Positions 42,500 to 51,325 of a DNA stretch of 64,000 bases are shown in pieces; the first letter of the stretch is position 1; each line of letters starts with the position of its first letter. The notes under the pieces were generated by a model. The model saw only the letters and a program-made list of their open reading frames with translations. It was not told where the DNA came from and did not search any database. The stretch is from Hydrocarboniclastica marina. Lineage in GTDB: Bacteria > Pseudomonadota > Gammaproteobacteria > Pseudomonadales > Oleiphilaceae. Both the position numbers and the translations under genes were made by a program. The stretch covers positions 310,001 through 374,000 of the forward strand of contig NZ_CP031093.1 in assembly GCF_004851605.1 (NCBI RefSeq), written 5' to 3'.

Positions 42500-43103
42500 A
42501 CGTATCATCAGCCAGGGCATGCAGGCGCTCGCGGACTGTGACCCTGATGTTGCCACCGCCTTGCAGGCGATGGGTCCGCCACCGCCGCGCATACGCCCGG
42601 CCGGGTTCGAAACTTTCCTCGCGACGATCGTCAGTCAGCAGCTTTCTACCCATGCGGCGCGGGCGATCATGGGCCGGGTGGTGGCGCTGCTGCCGGAACG
42701 GTCCGCGGCGGCGCTTCTGGAGGTTGACGATGAGGTGTTGCGCGGGGCAGGGTTGTCCTATCGGAAGGTGGAGTATGCCAAGGGGCTCGCGCGCGCGGTC
42801 ACCGAGTCCCGTTTCGACATCGCCGGGCTGGCCGCCATGACCGATGCTGAAGCGGTCGCGGCGATCACGGCACTGCGGGGGTTTGGTCGCTGGAGCGCCG
42901 AAATCTACCTGATGTTTTCGCTGGGCCGACGGGACATTTTCCCTGCCGACGACCTGGCCCTGCAGGTAGCGCTGGGTCGGCTCAAGCAACTGGAGAAGCG
43001 GCCGACGCCGAAGCAGGCCCGGGAACTGGTGGCCCACTGGGCGCCATGGCGGAGTGTCGGATCACTGTTTTTGTGGCATTTCTATCAGGGCGCACCCAAC
43101 TGA
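42492..43103 (+). CDS. DNA-3-methyladenine glycosylase II (AlkA-like, HhH-GPD)
   Basis: The enzyme removes alkylated bases from DNA. The 203-residue product is the compact bacterial AlkA form without the N-terminal TBP-like domain. It contains T-I-V-S-Q-Q-L-S-T near residue 48, a helix-hairpin-helix L-R-G-F-G-R-W-S-A-E-I near 135, and F-P-A-D-D-L-A-L with the catalytic Asp near 158. It starts eight bases before the helicase stop, so the three genes form one coupled DNA-repair operon, probably SOS-controlled from the box upstream of fan1. Confidence 0.92.
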   Translation: MDERIISQGMQALADCDPDVATALQAMGPPPPRIRPAGFETFLATIVSQQLSTHAARAIMGRVVALLPERSAAALLEVDDEVLRGAGLSYRKVEYAKGLARAVTESRFDIAGLAAMTDAEAVAAITALRGFGRWSAEIYLMFSLGRRDIFPADDLALQVALGRLKQLEKRPTPKQARELVAHWAPWRSVGSLFLWHFYQGAPN

Positions 43104-43252
43104 AACGGTAAATCATTTGCTAAACGCGGCAAATTTACTCAGTCTAAAAAAGACCATTCAGTCCAAGTGGCACCGCGCAAGCCGGGATCAGGCACTGGAA
43201 CTTTACTGATGGGCCAATGCGTCCGATCAGACCCGACATGGAGAGAATCAGT

Positions 43253-44539
43253 ATGAATAACGCCCAGTTGAACGAACTCAAAAAGCGCTACGTAGCCAGC
43301 GGTGCTGCCAGCCCTAACGACCAGTTCGCCGACCACGCCAAAAACGCCGAGCTGTGGGATGCAGACGGCAAACGCATGATCGACTTTGCCGGCGGCATCG
43401 GCGTGCTTAACGTGGGCCATCGCCACCCGAAGGTTGTCGAGGCAGTCAAGGCGCAGTTGGACAAGCTGATGCACACCTGCCAGACCGTTATGCCCTATGC
43501 GCCTTACGTTCAGCTGGCCGAAAAACTGTGCAAGATGACGCCGATCAAGGGCGGTGAGGCCAAGGCCATGCTGGTCAATTCCGGTGCTGAGGCCCTGGAA
43601 AATGCCGTCAAGATTGCCCGTTCGGCCACCGGGCGCAGTGGCGTGATCTGTTTCGACGGCGGTTTTCACGGCCGCACGATGATGACCCTGGCCATGACGG
43701 GCAAGGTGCTTCCCTACAAAAACGACTTCGGCCCCATGCCGGGCGATGTGTTCCGTGCGCCTTTCCCTATCCCGTACCACGGTATCAGCGATGAAGATGC
43801 CCTGGCGGCGCTCAAGCTTATTTTCAAGACCGACATCGCGCCGAAAAATGTGGCTGCCATAGTGATTGAGGCGGTCCAGGGGGAAGGCGGTTTCCATATA
43901 GCATCGCCTGCGTACCTGAAGGCATTGCGCGAGCTTTGTGACGAGCACGGCATTGTCATGATCGTCGACGAAGTGCAGTCCGGCTTCGGCCGCACCGGAA
44001 AGCTGTTTGCCATAGAGCATAGCGGTATCAAGCCGGACATGATCACCATGGCCAAAAGTCTGGCGGACGGGATGCCCATTTCGGCAATTGTGGGACGGGC
44101 GGAGCTTATGGACTCGTCGGGTCCTAACTCGCTGGGCGGGACCTACAGCGGTAACCCGCTTTCTTGTGCCGCTGCTCTGGCCGTCATCGAAGTTATCGAA
44201 GAGGAAGGCATCCTGGAAAAGGGCAGGAAGCTGGGCGACAAACTCGCGCAGCGCTTCGACCAGTGGCAGGAACGCTTTCCCCATGTTGCGAACCCCCGCA
44301 ATCTCGGCGCCATGGCAGCGTTCGAACTGGTCAAGGACCGGGAATCCCGCGCTCCGGCACCCGAGTTAGCGGCCAGGCTGGTTGCCAAGTCAAAAGAGAA
44401 AGGCCTCATTCTGCTCGGCTGCGGTATGTACGGGAACGCTATCCGCACGCTCATGCCGCTGACCATCGAGGACGATGTACTCGAAGAGGGGCTGGCAATT
44501 ATGGAGGAGACCTTGCAGGAAATCGCTGACAACGCCTGA
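43253..44539 (+). CDS. gabT: 4-aminobutyrate aminotransferase
   Basis: GabT transfers the amino group of GABA to 2-oxoglutarate, giving succinate semialdehyde and glutamate. The 428-residue PLP enzyme shows G-G-I-G-V-L-N-V-G-H, N-S-G-A-E-A-L-E-N-A-V-K-I-A-R, the F-H-G-R-T loop, V-I-E-A-V-Q-G-E-G-G-F, I-V-D-E-V-Q-S-G-F-G-R-T-G and the PLP lysine Lys268 in M-A-K-S-L. ATG 43253 has GGAGAG seven bases upstream; the in-frame ATG at 43217 does not. No gabD partner lies nearby, so the semialdehyde dehydrogenase must be elsewhere. A closely related class-III transaminase specificity cannot be excluded. Confidence 0.9.
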   Translation: MNNAQLNELKKRYVASGAASPNDQFADHAKNAELWDADGKRMIDFAGGIGVLNVGHRHPKVVEAVKAQLDKLMHTCQTVMPYAPYVQLAEKLCKMTPIKGGEAKAMLVNSGAEALENAVKIARSATGRSGVICFDGGFHGRTMMTLAMTGKVLPYKNDFGPMPGDVFRAPFPIPYHGISDEDALAALKLIFKTDIAPKNVAAIVIEAVQGEGGFHIASPAYLKALRELCDEHGIVMIVDEVQSGFGRTGKLFAIEHSGIKPDMITMAKSLADGMPISAIVGRAELMDSSGPNSLGGTYSGNPLSCAAALAVIEVIEEEGILEKGRKLGDKLAQRFDQWQERFPHVANPRNLGAMAAFELVKDRESRAPAPELAARLVAKSKEKGLILLGCGMYGNAIRTLMPLTIEDDVLEEGLAIMEETLQEIADNA

Positions 44540-44656
44540 TGGCTTGACGGGTCTCATTGACCACCCCGGAGCTGGGTTGTGAAATCCGGCTCGGGGGTTG
44601 AGGATGTGGCGTGCGCCGAACCCTAGGGCTCACGCAATCGACGGGTTTGTGTAGAT

Positions 44657-45658
44657 TTACTCGTGCGTTCCTGCCCGAAACACCCAACTCTCCGACTCAC
44701 TGATCCAGTCACGCAATATATTGTCCAGCGTGAACCGCTGCGAGTCACGGTAGGCTGTACAGCACTGTTCCAGCACCGCTGGATTACACGCCAGCTTTTC
44801 CACTGCGACCCAGTCATTCCATACCGACGAGAAATGCCACTCGGGGTTGTCGATATCGCAATCGGGCAACCGGTAGTGAAGCGTCGGCCGCGCCTTGATC
44901 CGATCGTCCTTGATCTCACGCCGGATGACGTCCGGCCGTAGATGCGCAAAGAGCGGCATCAGGTCCATCGCACGGTTCCGCGTGGGGTTGAAGTGGATGT
45001 AGTCGGCGATCAGGGTGTCCAGATCGGGACGATAGTCGGCAGCGGTCAACCGGGCGACATAAGACGCTGGCCAGGCATCGATGTAGGGCGTAAAACGGCG
45101 GCTGATGTCCAGCTGATGACGGGACTTGATCCACGGGTAGAGCAACGCAAAAGCGAGCAGGTACCGTCGTATCGTGTCAGCTTCGAGGTCGGGCAGCTCG
45201 GGATTAAGCTGCAGGCCAAATGCGTACAGGATGGCATGACGGCTGCCCTTCGCACCGGCCTGGTGCAGGTAATCACAGAGCGCCTCGATTTCGTCGAGCC
45301 TCGAGACGGGAATGGGCGGCGAGATAATCTCCAGCGGTACGATTTTCTCCGCTGCTGAGTCGATCAGCCCCATGGCGTCGCCGCGAAATTGCTGGAGGAT
45401 ATCGGGCAGGTCGTCCATGTCCTCATCCAGATGCTTGATAGAGTCGGCATCGAGTTCGAGCCCGAATGGCCCAAGCTCGGTCTCCACCTCGCTGACGTAG
45501 CGCCCGGTTTCTTTTACCGGACGGTCGAAATGCTCGCCGATTATTTCCAGAAAGCGGGCGTAACTGAACCCTGAAAGCTCAATCTCCACGCCTACCCGGC
45601 GCTCGTTTCCATCATGAGTATTGACCACGGGCGGCATCTCGCATCGGGCGCCTGCCAT
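44657..45658 (-). CDS. Amidoligase-family protein (COOH-NH2 ligase)
   Basis: The 333-residue product fits the amidoligase_2 family, ATP-dependent enzymes of the glutamine-synthetase/ATP-grasp-like carboxylate-amine ligase group. Evidence: the R-R-V-G-V-E-I-E-L-S-G opening strand near residue 20, V-P-L-E-I-I-S-P-P near 108, G-L-Q-L-N-P-E near 147 and a conserved N-P-T-R-N near 225. AAGGAG lies just before the ATG. Family members often sit beside a class I glutamine amidotransferase that hydrolyses the amide; none is visible here. The substrate is unknown. It is convergent with gabT, so shared GABA metabolism is possible but unproven. Confidence 0.8.
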   Translation of the reverse strand: MAGARCEMPPVVNTHDGNERRVGVEIELSGFSYARFLEIIGEHFDRPVKETGRYVSEVETELGPFGLELDADSIKHLDEDMDDLPDILQQFRGDAMGLIDSAAEKIVPLEIISPPIPVSRLDEIEALCDYLHQAGAKGSRHAILYAFGLQLNPELPDLEADTIRRYLLAFALLYPWIKSRHQLDISRRFTPYIDAWPASYVARLTAADYRPDLDTLIADYIHFNPTRNRAMDLMPLFAHLRPDVIRREIKDDRIKARPTLHYRLPDCDIDNPEWHFSSVWNDWVAVEKLACNPAVLEQCCTAYRDSQRFTLDNILRDWISESESWVFRAGTHE

Positions 45659-45793
45659 TTCGATCTCCTTGGGTAGATATTCGCTTAGAGCGGATCACTT
45701 TACCTCACCTCGGTTACAGCAAGTATCATACCCAGATGAGAAATAGTTAAGGCCGCTACAGTACCGGATTCCGGACATTGCTTCTCAGCGCTG

Positions 45794-47890
45794 CTACGTA
45801 GCCAGCGACTGGGTCGGATCGGGCGCGGGCAGTCGCAAGGTGAAGCAGACGCCGCCTTTGCGGTTTCGGGCCGCGACTTTTGCACGATGGAATGCAGCGA
45901 CCAGCCTGACGATAACCAGACCTTGACCCAGGTGGCCCTCGCCGCCGGGTTCGCGAAGGGTAACAAAGCTATCAAAAATATGCTCAGCCATCGCATCTGG
46001 CAATGGAGGGCCGTCATTGCAGACGCTGAGCACATGTTCGGAAGTGCCTCGCTCGAGGCGGATTTCAATGCGGCCTTCGGGCGGCGTAAAGTCCCGCGCA
46101 TTCTCCAGCAACTTGTCCAACGCCTGCACCAGCAGGTCGGCAGCGCCCAAGACAACGCAGGGCTGCGTCGGCCCAAGGTAGTCGACCCTCGGATCCAGGG
46201 AACGGTAGCCCTGAGCGACGGCCTCCACCACCACAGCAAGATCAAAGCGCTCCGACGTGGTGCGAGTCAGGCTTTTTTCCAGACGCGTCGCTTCGCTCAT
46301 CGCGGTAAGGATGCGGCTCAGCCGCTCAGCACCATCGCTGGCCCGCTCAAGGTAGACCGTTTGCGCAGGCGTAGGTTCGCAATGTTTCAGGTTGTCGAGT
46401 GAAGACCGCATTACCGCCAGCGGAGTCTTCAGCTCGTGGCTGAGTTTGCGCGCAAACGACTCCAGGTAGCTGGTGTAGCTGCGGATCTGGGCCACAAGGC
46501 TGGCAAACTGGCGCGACAGGTCACCCAACTCGTCGCGGGCATGGGAAGGTTCCATCACAGCGGTTACGCGGCCATCAGCATCGACCACACCGTTGACCGC
46601 CTGGCGCAGACGTGCGACCCGCCATGAGAGCCAACTGGCGTACCCCACCAGGATCAACAGGAGCGCGACCATGAATAGCAGGCTGCGGGCCAATACCTGG
46701 CCGAGAGCTGTACTGGACAACGACAGCAAGGCATCAGTGGAAAGGCGCGAGACAAGGTAGCGGGGCTGACCGTCGGCAATCGACTGCCGGGGCTTATCCG
46801 CGACAACGGGCGTAATCACAGTGAGCATGCTCTCGCCCTGGGCTGACCGGGTCAGGACCGTAGTGGAGCCGGTTTCAGTTCTGGCGTCTTCGAGTGGCTT
46901 GCCATACCAGCGCGAGCCTTCGACCGTCAGCGCCTGGCCTTCATCCTGGCGCGCGGAGAGCAGCACGCGCAGCCCCTGCAGAACCACTTGCTGTAACAGC
47001 TCAAGTGGGTCGAAACGGTCGATGTCAGCGACAGTGCCGGGCTCAGCCCCTGTTGCCTGAGCCAGCTGCCAGCCTTCAGCGTTGATCAAAGTCAGGCTCT
47101 GGCCGGGCCCGGCAAATGAGCGCAGGATGTTCTGCAGGGCCGGTTGGTCTTCCACTAACCGCGGCAGCTCCGGCTGAGCCAGCGCTAACGGTGGTTTACC
47201 GGGGTCTGCAGGCGATTCTTCAGGTCCCAGGGTGCCCACCGTAAGCATACCGTCGTGCTGGGGGTGCTGAAGGTTAAAGCCGAATTGGCTTCCGGGCGGG
47301 GGGCGCGGCATCGACAGCTCGACGGTGAAGCCGTCCGGATGAGTCTGCCAGACGCCATCAATCCGGGACGCCGGCAAAGCTTCTCCACGCGGCCCACTTA
47401 CCCTCACCCGGCCGGGCGCTCGAGCCTCAATGACCCGCTCCTGCCTGGAACTGCCGGATTCTTTCCAGTGGAGTATCAGTCGGTCGCCAATTGTCCCTGC
47501 GGACGAAGACGCAAAAACCGGGCTGAGGCCAGTGATCTTCAGAAACAACCAGAGCTGTTCGTCTTTGAATGCCGCACGCCACTGCAGGTGTTCGCCATCA
47601 GCGTACAGCAGCGGCACACCGTCCTGTTCGGGGTTGTTGGGCCAGTCGTCACCGTAGCCATCCAGAATCAACTGGCGCGTGAAAGTCTCGGCGAAAATGG
47701 TACGAGCTGCGGCGACAGTGTCAGTGTGGGAAGCGGGCAACAGCCTGGCAATGCGCTGAGCCTGCTCAGTCATGCGATTGAGCTCCTGCGCCCGGAGTGC
47801 TTCCTCGAGCTGCACGACAAACTGAATACCAGCGAGCGGGATCAAAAACGTCAGGGCGCCGACAATCAGGAGCTGCTGCTTCAGCCTCAC
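45794..47890 (-). CDS. Sensor histidine kinase, PdsS-like
   Basis: This 698-residue membrane kinase has an N-terminal membrane helix (about 8-24), a large periplasmic region (about 30-420) with Trp/Gly-rich carbohydrate-binding-like strands, a second helix (about 425-445), a HAMP linker, an H-box K-L-S-H-E-L-K-T-P-L-A near 520 and a C-terminal ATPase domain ending in G-Q-G-L-V-I-V-R-L. Size and order fit the 'proteobacterial dedicated sortase system' kinase family. GTG 47890 is chosen because it overlaps the regulator stop (GTGA); the frame also has an ATG at 47914. The usual sortase and its target are not in this window. Confidence 0.85.
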   Translation of the reverse strand: MRLKQQLLIVGALTFLIPLAGIQFVVQLEEALRAQELNRMTEQAQRIARLLPASHTDTVAAARTIFAETFTRQLILDGYGDDWPNNPEQDGVPLLYADGEHLQWRAAFKDEQLWLFLKITGLSPVFASSSAGTIGDRLILHWKESGSSRQERVIEARAPGRVRVSGPRGEALPASRIDGVWQTHPDGFTVELSMPRPPPGSQFGFNLQHPQHDGMLTVGTLGPEESPADPGKPPLALAQPELPRLVEDQPALQNILRSFAGPGQSLTLINAEGWQLAQATGAEPGTVADIDRFDPLELLQQVVLQGLRVLLSARQDEGQALTVEGSRWYGKPLEDARTETGSTTVLTRSAQGESMLTVITPVVADKPRQSIADGQPRYLVSRLSTDALLSLSSTALGQVLARSLLFMVALLLILVGYASWLSWRVARLRQAVNGVVDADGRVTAVMEPSHARDELGDLSRQFASLVAQIRSYTSYLESFARKLSHELKTPLAVMRSSLDNLKHCEPTPAQTVYLERASDGAERLSRILTAMSEATRLEKSLTRTTSERFDLAVVVEAVAQGYRSLDPRVDYLGPTQPCVVLGAADLLVQALDKLLENARDFTPPEGRIEIRLERGTSEHVLSVCNDGPPLPDAMAEHIFDSFVTLREPGGEGHLGQGLVIVRLVAAFHRAKVAARNRKGGVCFTLRLPAPDPTQSLAT

Positions 47891-48594
47891 TCGCCCGCCT
47901 CGTGGGGGTCCCAACGGTAGCCGACACCGTAAAGGGTATGGATGGCCTCGAACCGGGGATCTATTGCTTCAAACTTACGGCGAATCCGTTTGATGTGCGA
48001 GGTCACGGTGTTGTCGTCGAGCACCGTATTGGCCGCGTCCATCAGCTGGGAGCGGCTGCGGATGTGGCCGGGGCGTTTTGCCAGGGCGTGCAACATCCAG
48101 AACTCCGTGATCGTAAGGTCAAGATACTGCTCGCACCAGGCGACCGTGAGACGGTCCAGGTTAAGCGTGAGCCGGCCGCGCTGCAGCTTCTCGTCTTTCT
48201 CCTGAGCCTGTTCCCGATAGGCCTCAGCACGCCGTAGAAGCGCGGCGATGCGCGCGAACAGGTGACTCAAGCTCATATCTTTGGTGACGTAGTCGTCAGC
48301 GCCCAGGCGCAGCCCAAGAATCGCGTCGGTTTCGTCATCGCGAGCGGTCAGGAAGATAATCGGCAGTGTTGGGGATTGCGCGCGCAGGTCGCGGCACAGG
48401 TCGAAGCCTCCGTCCACCTCAGCGCCGAGGCCGACGTCAATAATGGCCAGGTCGGGGCTCTGATCGCGGCACCCGGCCCAGGCACTGGCCCGGTCGGGAT
48501 ACGCATCGACGGCATAACCACGACGGCTGAGGGCATCCCGGTAATTGGCCCGGATGGCAGGCTCGTCTTCCACCAGAACAATCCGGCGTTGCAT
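47887..48594 (-). CDS. OmpR-type response regulator, PdsR-like
   Basis: The 235-residue regulator has a receiver domain (about 5-120) with acidic pair E-D-E, phospho-acceptor Asp in I-I-D-V near residue 53, T-A-R near 86 and the K of V-T-K-D near 107. An unusually long linker (R-R-A-E-A-Y-R-E-Q-A-Q-E-K-D) precedes a C-terminal winged helix (about 140-230). It precedes and overlaps the kinase gene by four bases, so they form a cognate pair. The gene is divergent from a small membrane-protein gene, a plausible target. Confidence 0.88.
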   Translation of the reverse strand: MQRRIVLVEDEPAIRANYRDALSRRGYAVDAYPDRASAWAGCRDQSPDLAIIDVGLGAEVDGGFDLCRDLRAQSPTLPIIFLTARDDETDAILGLRLGADDYVTKDMSLSHLFARIAALLRRAEAYREQAQEKDEKLQRGRLTLNLDRLTVAWCEQYLDLTITEFWMLHALAKRPGHIRSRSQLMDAANTVLDDNTVTSHIKRIRRKFEAIDPRFEAIHTLYGVGYRWDPHEAGE

Positions 48595-48729
48595 GATTTT
48601 TCCTCTCGTGGCGCGCAGATGACCCGGTCGCGCCCTGGCGTCTGGCCCAGACTGTAACCAAACAGTCGTGCGCCGGTGGCAACCTGTAAGAGCTTAGCCA
48701 GAGCCAGCATCCTGGGCAATGCCGCCGGG

Positions 48730-48749
48730 TTGATCGCCACAATTGATCA
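48730..48749. promoter_or_regulatory. TTGATC direct repeat in a divergent promoter region
   Basis: TTGATC at 48730-48735 and TTGATCA at 48743-48749 are direct repeats 13 bases apart in the 249-base spacer between the PdsR-like gene and the divergent small membrane-protein gene. OmpR-type regulators often bind direct repeats near this spacing. This is a weak candidate operator. Confidence 0.25.
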
Positions 48750-48843
48750 TTTTTGAACCGGTGTTGGTCCCGTCATGGGCAGGGTTTGGGCTGTTCCTGC
48801 GATTAACCTTGGTGGCTCATCTGACGAACTGGAGGGTAATACC

Positions 48844-49089
48844 ATGAATTGCAACGCAACGGTCGTCCCGGAGCAGCGCCGCGGCCTCATACTGGAGCGG
48901 TTCAGACCCCCGTCGGGGGCGCTCAGTCTGGTGCTGGTGCTGGCGCTTTACCTGCTCAGTCACGACCTGCTGGACCGTCTGGGGCCGGGTCAGCGAGCGA
49001 CCGCACAGTCCGGTGCTCCACTGACCTGGCTGTCTCAGCCGCAGGTCGACGGGTCAGGGCCGATCCCGATCTTGCCCAGCGACCGGTAA
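48844..49089 (+). CDS. Hypothetical 81-aa single-span membrane protein
   Basis: The product has a basic N-terminal half, a single hydrophobic segment near residues 29-41 (A-L-S-L-V-L-V-L-A-L-Y-L-L) and a Ser/Pro-rich tail. No family is recognised. ATG 48844 follows GGAGGG by seven bases, a strong site, which is the main argument that it is real. The frame is open slightly farther upstream. It is divergent from the PdsR-like regulator and overlaps the end of the convergent acyltransferase gene by 36 bases. Role unknown; regulation by the neighbouring two-component system is plausible. Confidence 0.6.
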   Translation: MNCNATVVPEQRRGLILERFRPPSGALSLVLVLALYLLSHDLLDRLGPGQRATAQSGAPLTWLSQPQVDGSGPIPILPSDR

Positions 49090-49995
49090 CGCCCCTTCGC
49101 GCCGGGCCCGAAAGATCTCTTCAATGCGGGCATCTTTCTCTTCCCATAGCCCATTAAGCCAGGCCTTGACCTCATTACGGTGCGCAGATTCCTGCTCGCC
49201 TACAGGTCCGAGAACTGACTCCGGTATGGGGCGCGTGTCCAGTTCCATATGGAGGTGCTGGACCCGCCCGCACAGGAACTGCCACAGGGTCGGCGGTCCG
49301 TCCGGATAAACGATGGTGATGTTGACCAGGGTGTCGATCATTTCGCCCATGGCGTCAAGCACGAAGGCCGTTCCGCCCGCCTTGGGACGCAGCAGATGCC
49401 TGTAGGGGGACTTCTGTGCGGTGTGCTTGGCCGGCGTGAAGCGCGTACCCTCCACAAAATTCATTACACTGACGGGCGAGAAGCGGAATTTTTCGCACGC
49501 CTTGCGGGTTGTTTCCCGGTCCTGGCCCCGCGCTTCCGGATGCCTGGCGAGATACGCGGCCGCGTGACGCTTCATGAAAGGGAAGTCGAGCCCCCACCAT
49601 GCCAGGCCGATAACAGGCACCCACAGCAGCTGCTGCTTGAGAAAGAACTTGAGGAACGGCGCGCGGCGGTTGAAGACTTTCTGCATGGCGAAGATGTCCA
49701 CCCAGCTTTGGTGGTTGCTGATAACGAGATACCAGCTCCTGCGCTCAAGGTCCGCCGCGCCCTTGATTATCCATTGCCGGTCCGGGGTCAGCCCTATCCA
49801 TATGTTATTGCAGGCGACCCAGCACTCCGAAATGACGATCATGATCTGGGTGCAGAATACACGCCAGGGTTTCCACGGGATAATGAGTTTCAGTAACGCA
49901 GGAATGTAGAGCAGTGCGCACCAGAACACGGTATTGACCGCCAGCAGTACCGCGGCAATCACGCCCCGAAGGGGCGCGGGGATGAATCTAGTCAT
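49054..49995 (-). CDS. PlsC-type acyltransferase (YihG-like)
   Basis: The 313-residue membrane-associated protein is a 1-acylglycerol-3-phosphate acyltransferase homologue of the YihG branch. It has an N-terminal membrane helix (about 8-38), the catalytic H-x(4)-D motif in N-H-Q-S-W-V-D near residue 93, and N-F-V-E-G-T-R-F near 178 for phosphate binding. YihG/YihU-branch enzymes add preferred acyl chains to lysophosphatidic acid during phospholipid synthesis. Its 3' end overlaps a small convergent gene by 36 bases. Confidence 0.88.
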   Translation of the reverse strand: MTRFIPAPLRGVIAAVLLAVNTVFWCALLYIPALLKLIIPWKPWRVFCTQIMIVISECWVACNNIWIGLTPDRQWIIKGAADLERRSWYLVISNHQSWVDIFAMQKVFNRRAPFLKFFLKQQLLWVPVIGLAWWGLDFPFMKRHAAAYLARHPEARGQDRETTRKACEKFRFSPVSVMNFVEGTRFTPAKHTAQKSPYRHLLRPKAGGTAFVLDAMGEMIDTLVNITIVYPDGPPTLWQFLCGRVQHLHMELDTRPIPESVLGPVGEQESAHRNEVKAWLNGLWEEKDARIEEIFRARREGALPVAGQDRDRP

Positions 49996-50235
49996 GTGTT
50001 CGTCCCGGTTAGGCCAATCGAAGAGGCCGTTATTGATCAGGGGAGCCGCACAGAGCGCGGAAAATAAGGCGCTATCATAAGCACATCGAGGCTCAAGTAG
50101 AACCGGTGATAGGCAAAACCGCTAACGGCTCGCTATAGTGGAGAGCCCGCACATGGTCTGCCGGCCCAGCCGGGGGGGGTGGATGAACCGGTACTGCCGG
50201 GAATCTAATGCTCAACAGTGCCGAAGGAGCCCATT

Positions 50236-50625
50236 ATGAGTAACTCTCTTTCCCCAAAAGAAATCAATGATGTGCTCGCTCTGGATGCGGACGACCGCTA
50301 CGACTACCTTGTTGCCCAGGTCGTGCAGCAGAAGAAAATCTGGAGCCTGCATAGCGAGCGTGGTTGGGTGATGGTTTCAACAGACCAGGAAGAGTGCCTG
50401 CCGATCTGGCCTGATGAGGCCTTTGCAACGCCCTGGATTACCGAGGACTGGTCCGATTGCAAGCCAGTGGCGATCAAGCTTGAAGACTGGATCAAGCGAT
50501 GGCTGCCCGGTATGCAGGGCGACGGCATTGCGATCGCGGTATTTCCCGGTAATGGCGAGGACGGTATGGTGGTCGACCCGGAAGAGCTCAGAGCCAGTCT
50601 GGTCGAAGCGATGACCGCGGGATGA
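50236..50625 (+). CDS. DUF2750 family protein
   Basis: The 129-residue cytoplasmic protein shows the DUF2750 pattern: an N-terminal helix (S-P-K-E-I-N-D-V-L-A-L-D-A-D-D-R-Y-D-Y-L), W-S-L-H-S-E-R-G-W-V near residue 38, L-P-I-W-P-D-E-x-F-A near 55 and a late W-I-x-x-W-L-P-G-M. Function is unknown. ATG 50236 has AAGGAG six bases upstream; an ATG at 50218 is in frame but lacks a site. It overlaps the CPXCG gene by four bases (ATGA), so the two are cotranslated. Confidence 0.85.
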   Translation: MSNSLSPKEINDVLALDADDRYDYLVAQVVQQKKIWSLHSERGWVMVSTDQEECLPIWPDEAFATPWITEDWSDCKPVAIKLEDWIKRWLPGMQGDGIAIAVFPGNGEDGMVVDPEELRASLVEAMTAG

Positions 50626-50840
50626 TGCAGGATCTGGTCGTAGCTGGCTGTCCTTATTGCGGTGAGCGGCTTGAGCTGCTTATCGACCCTTCTGGCGGGA
50701 GTCAGGAGTACACCGAGGACTGTCAGGTATGCTGCCAGCCCATGGTCGTTCGCGTCACATACTCCCAGACTGAAACAGACACAGAAGTGGAAACGGAAAC
50801 CGTGTCGGTTGAGCTTCTTCAGGAAGATGATGCGTTCTGA
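50622..50840 (+). CDS. CPXCG-motif cysteine-rich protein
   Basis: The 72-residue protein has two zinc-ribbon-like cysteine pairs, C-P-Y-C-G near residue 10 and C-Q-V-C-C-Q-P-M near 34, followed by an acidic, Thr/Glu-rich tail. This is the small CPXCG family of proteobacteria, usually found as a short stand-alone gene. Function is unknown; a zinc-binding role is inferred from the cysteines. The start overlaps the DUF2750 stop (ATGATGA). Confidence 0.87.
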   Translation: MMQDLVVAGCPYCGERLELLIDPSGGSQEYTEDCQVCCQPMVVRVTYSQTETDTEVETETVSVELLQEDDAF

Positions 50841-50905
50841 TCAGACCTGCGCTCAACCAGGATGCTTATTCGCGGCATTAGGCCCAGTTGTACTCAAGGA
50901 TAATT

Positions 50906-51307
50906 ATGATAGTTCCGATAACAGCAACTTATGCGGCGGTGGTGGCGTTGATGATGTTGGCCCTGGCCTACCGGGTGACTACGTTTCGGCGTCGCGATGG
51001 GATCGGGTTAGGGGACCAGGGCAGTCGTGACCTGCAGGTCGCTGTCCGGGCTCATGCCAACCTGGTTGAATACGGGCCGATCTTCGTGCTCCTGCTTTTT
51101 GTCGGCGAAATGAACGGAGTGGGTGCCAATGGCCTGCATGGCGCGGGACTGCTCTTTGTTCTGAGCCGTTTTGCTCACGCCTGGGGCATGAGCGGCGGTG
51201 CTGGCGGTGTCCATCCGGGCAGGATACTGGGCATTGTCGGCACCTGGCTGGCGATAGTGGTCATGGTCGCCTTGCTGATTTGGAACCTGACGCAGTTTCG
51301 CTTCTGA
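50906..51307 (+). CDS. MAPEG family membrane protein
   Basis: The 133-residue product has four transmembrane segments and the MAPEG pattern R-A-H-A-N-L-V-E-Y-G-P near residue 48, including the conserved E-x-x-P and H/N residues of glutathione-linked membrane enzymes. In bacteria these are small glutathione transferase/peroxidase-like or unassigned proteins. AAGGA precedes the ATG. It lies after the CPXCG gene and converges on the NlpE-like gene. Confidence 0.88.
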   Translation: MIVPITATYAAVVALMMLALAYRVTTFRRRDGIGLGDQGSRDLQVAVRAHANLVEYGPIFVLLLFVGEMNGVGANGLHGAGLLFVLSRFAHAWGMSGGAGGVHPGRILGIVGTWLAIVVMVALLIWNLTQFRF

Positions 51308-51325
51308 ACGCTCAGACAACAGTCC

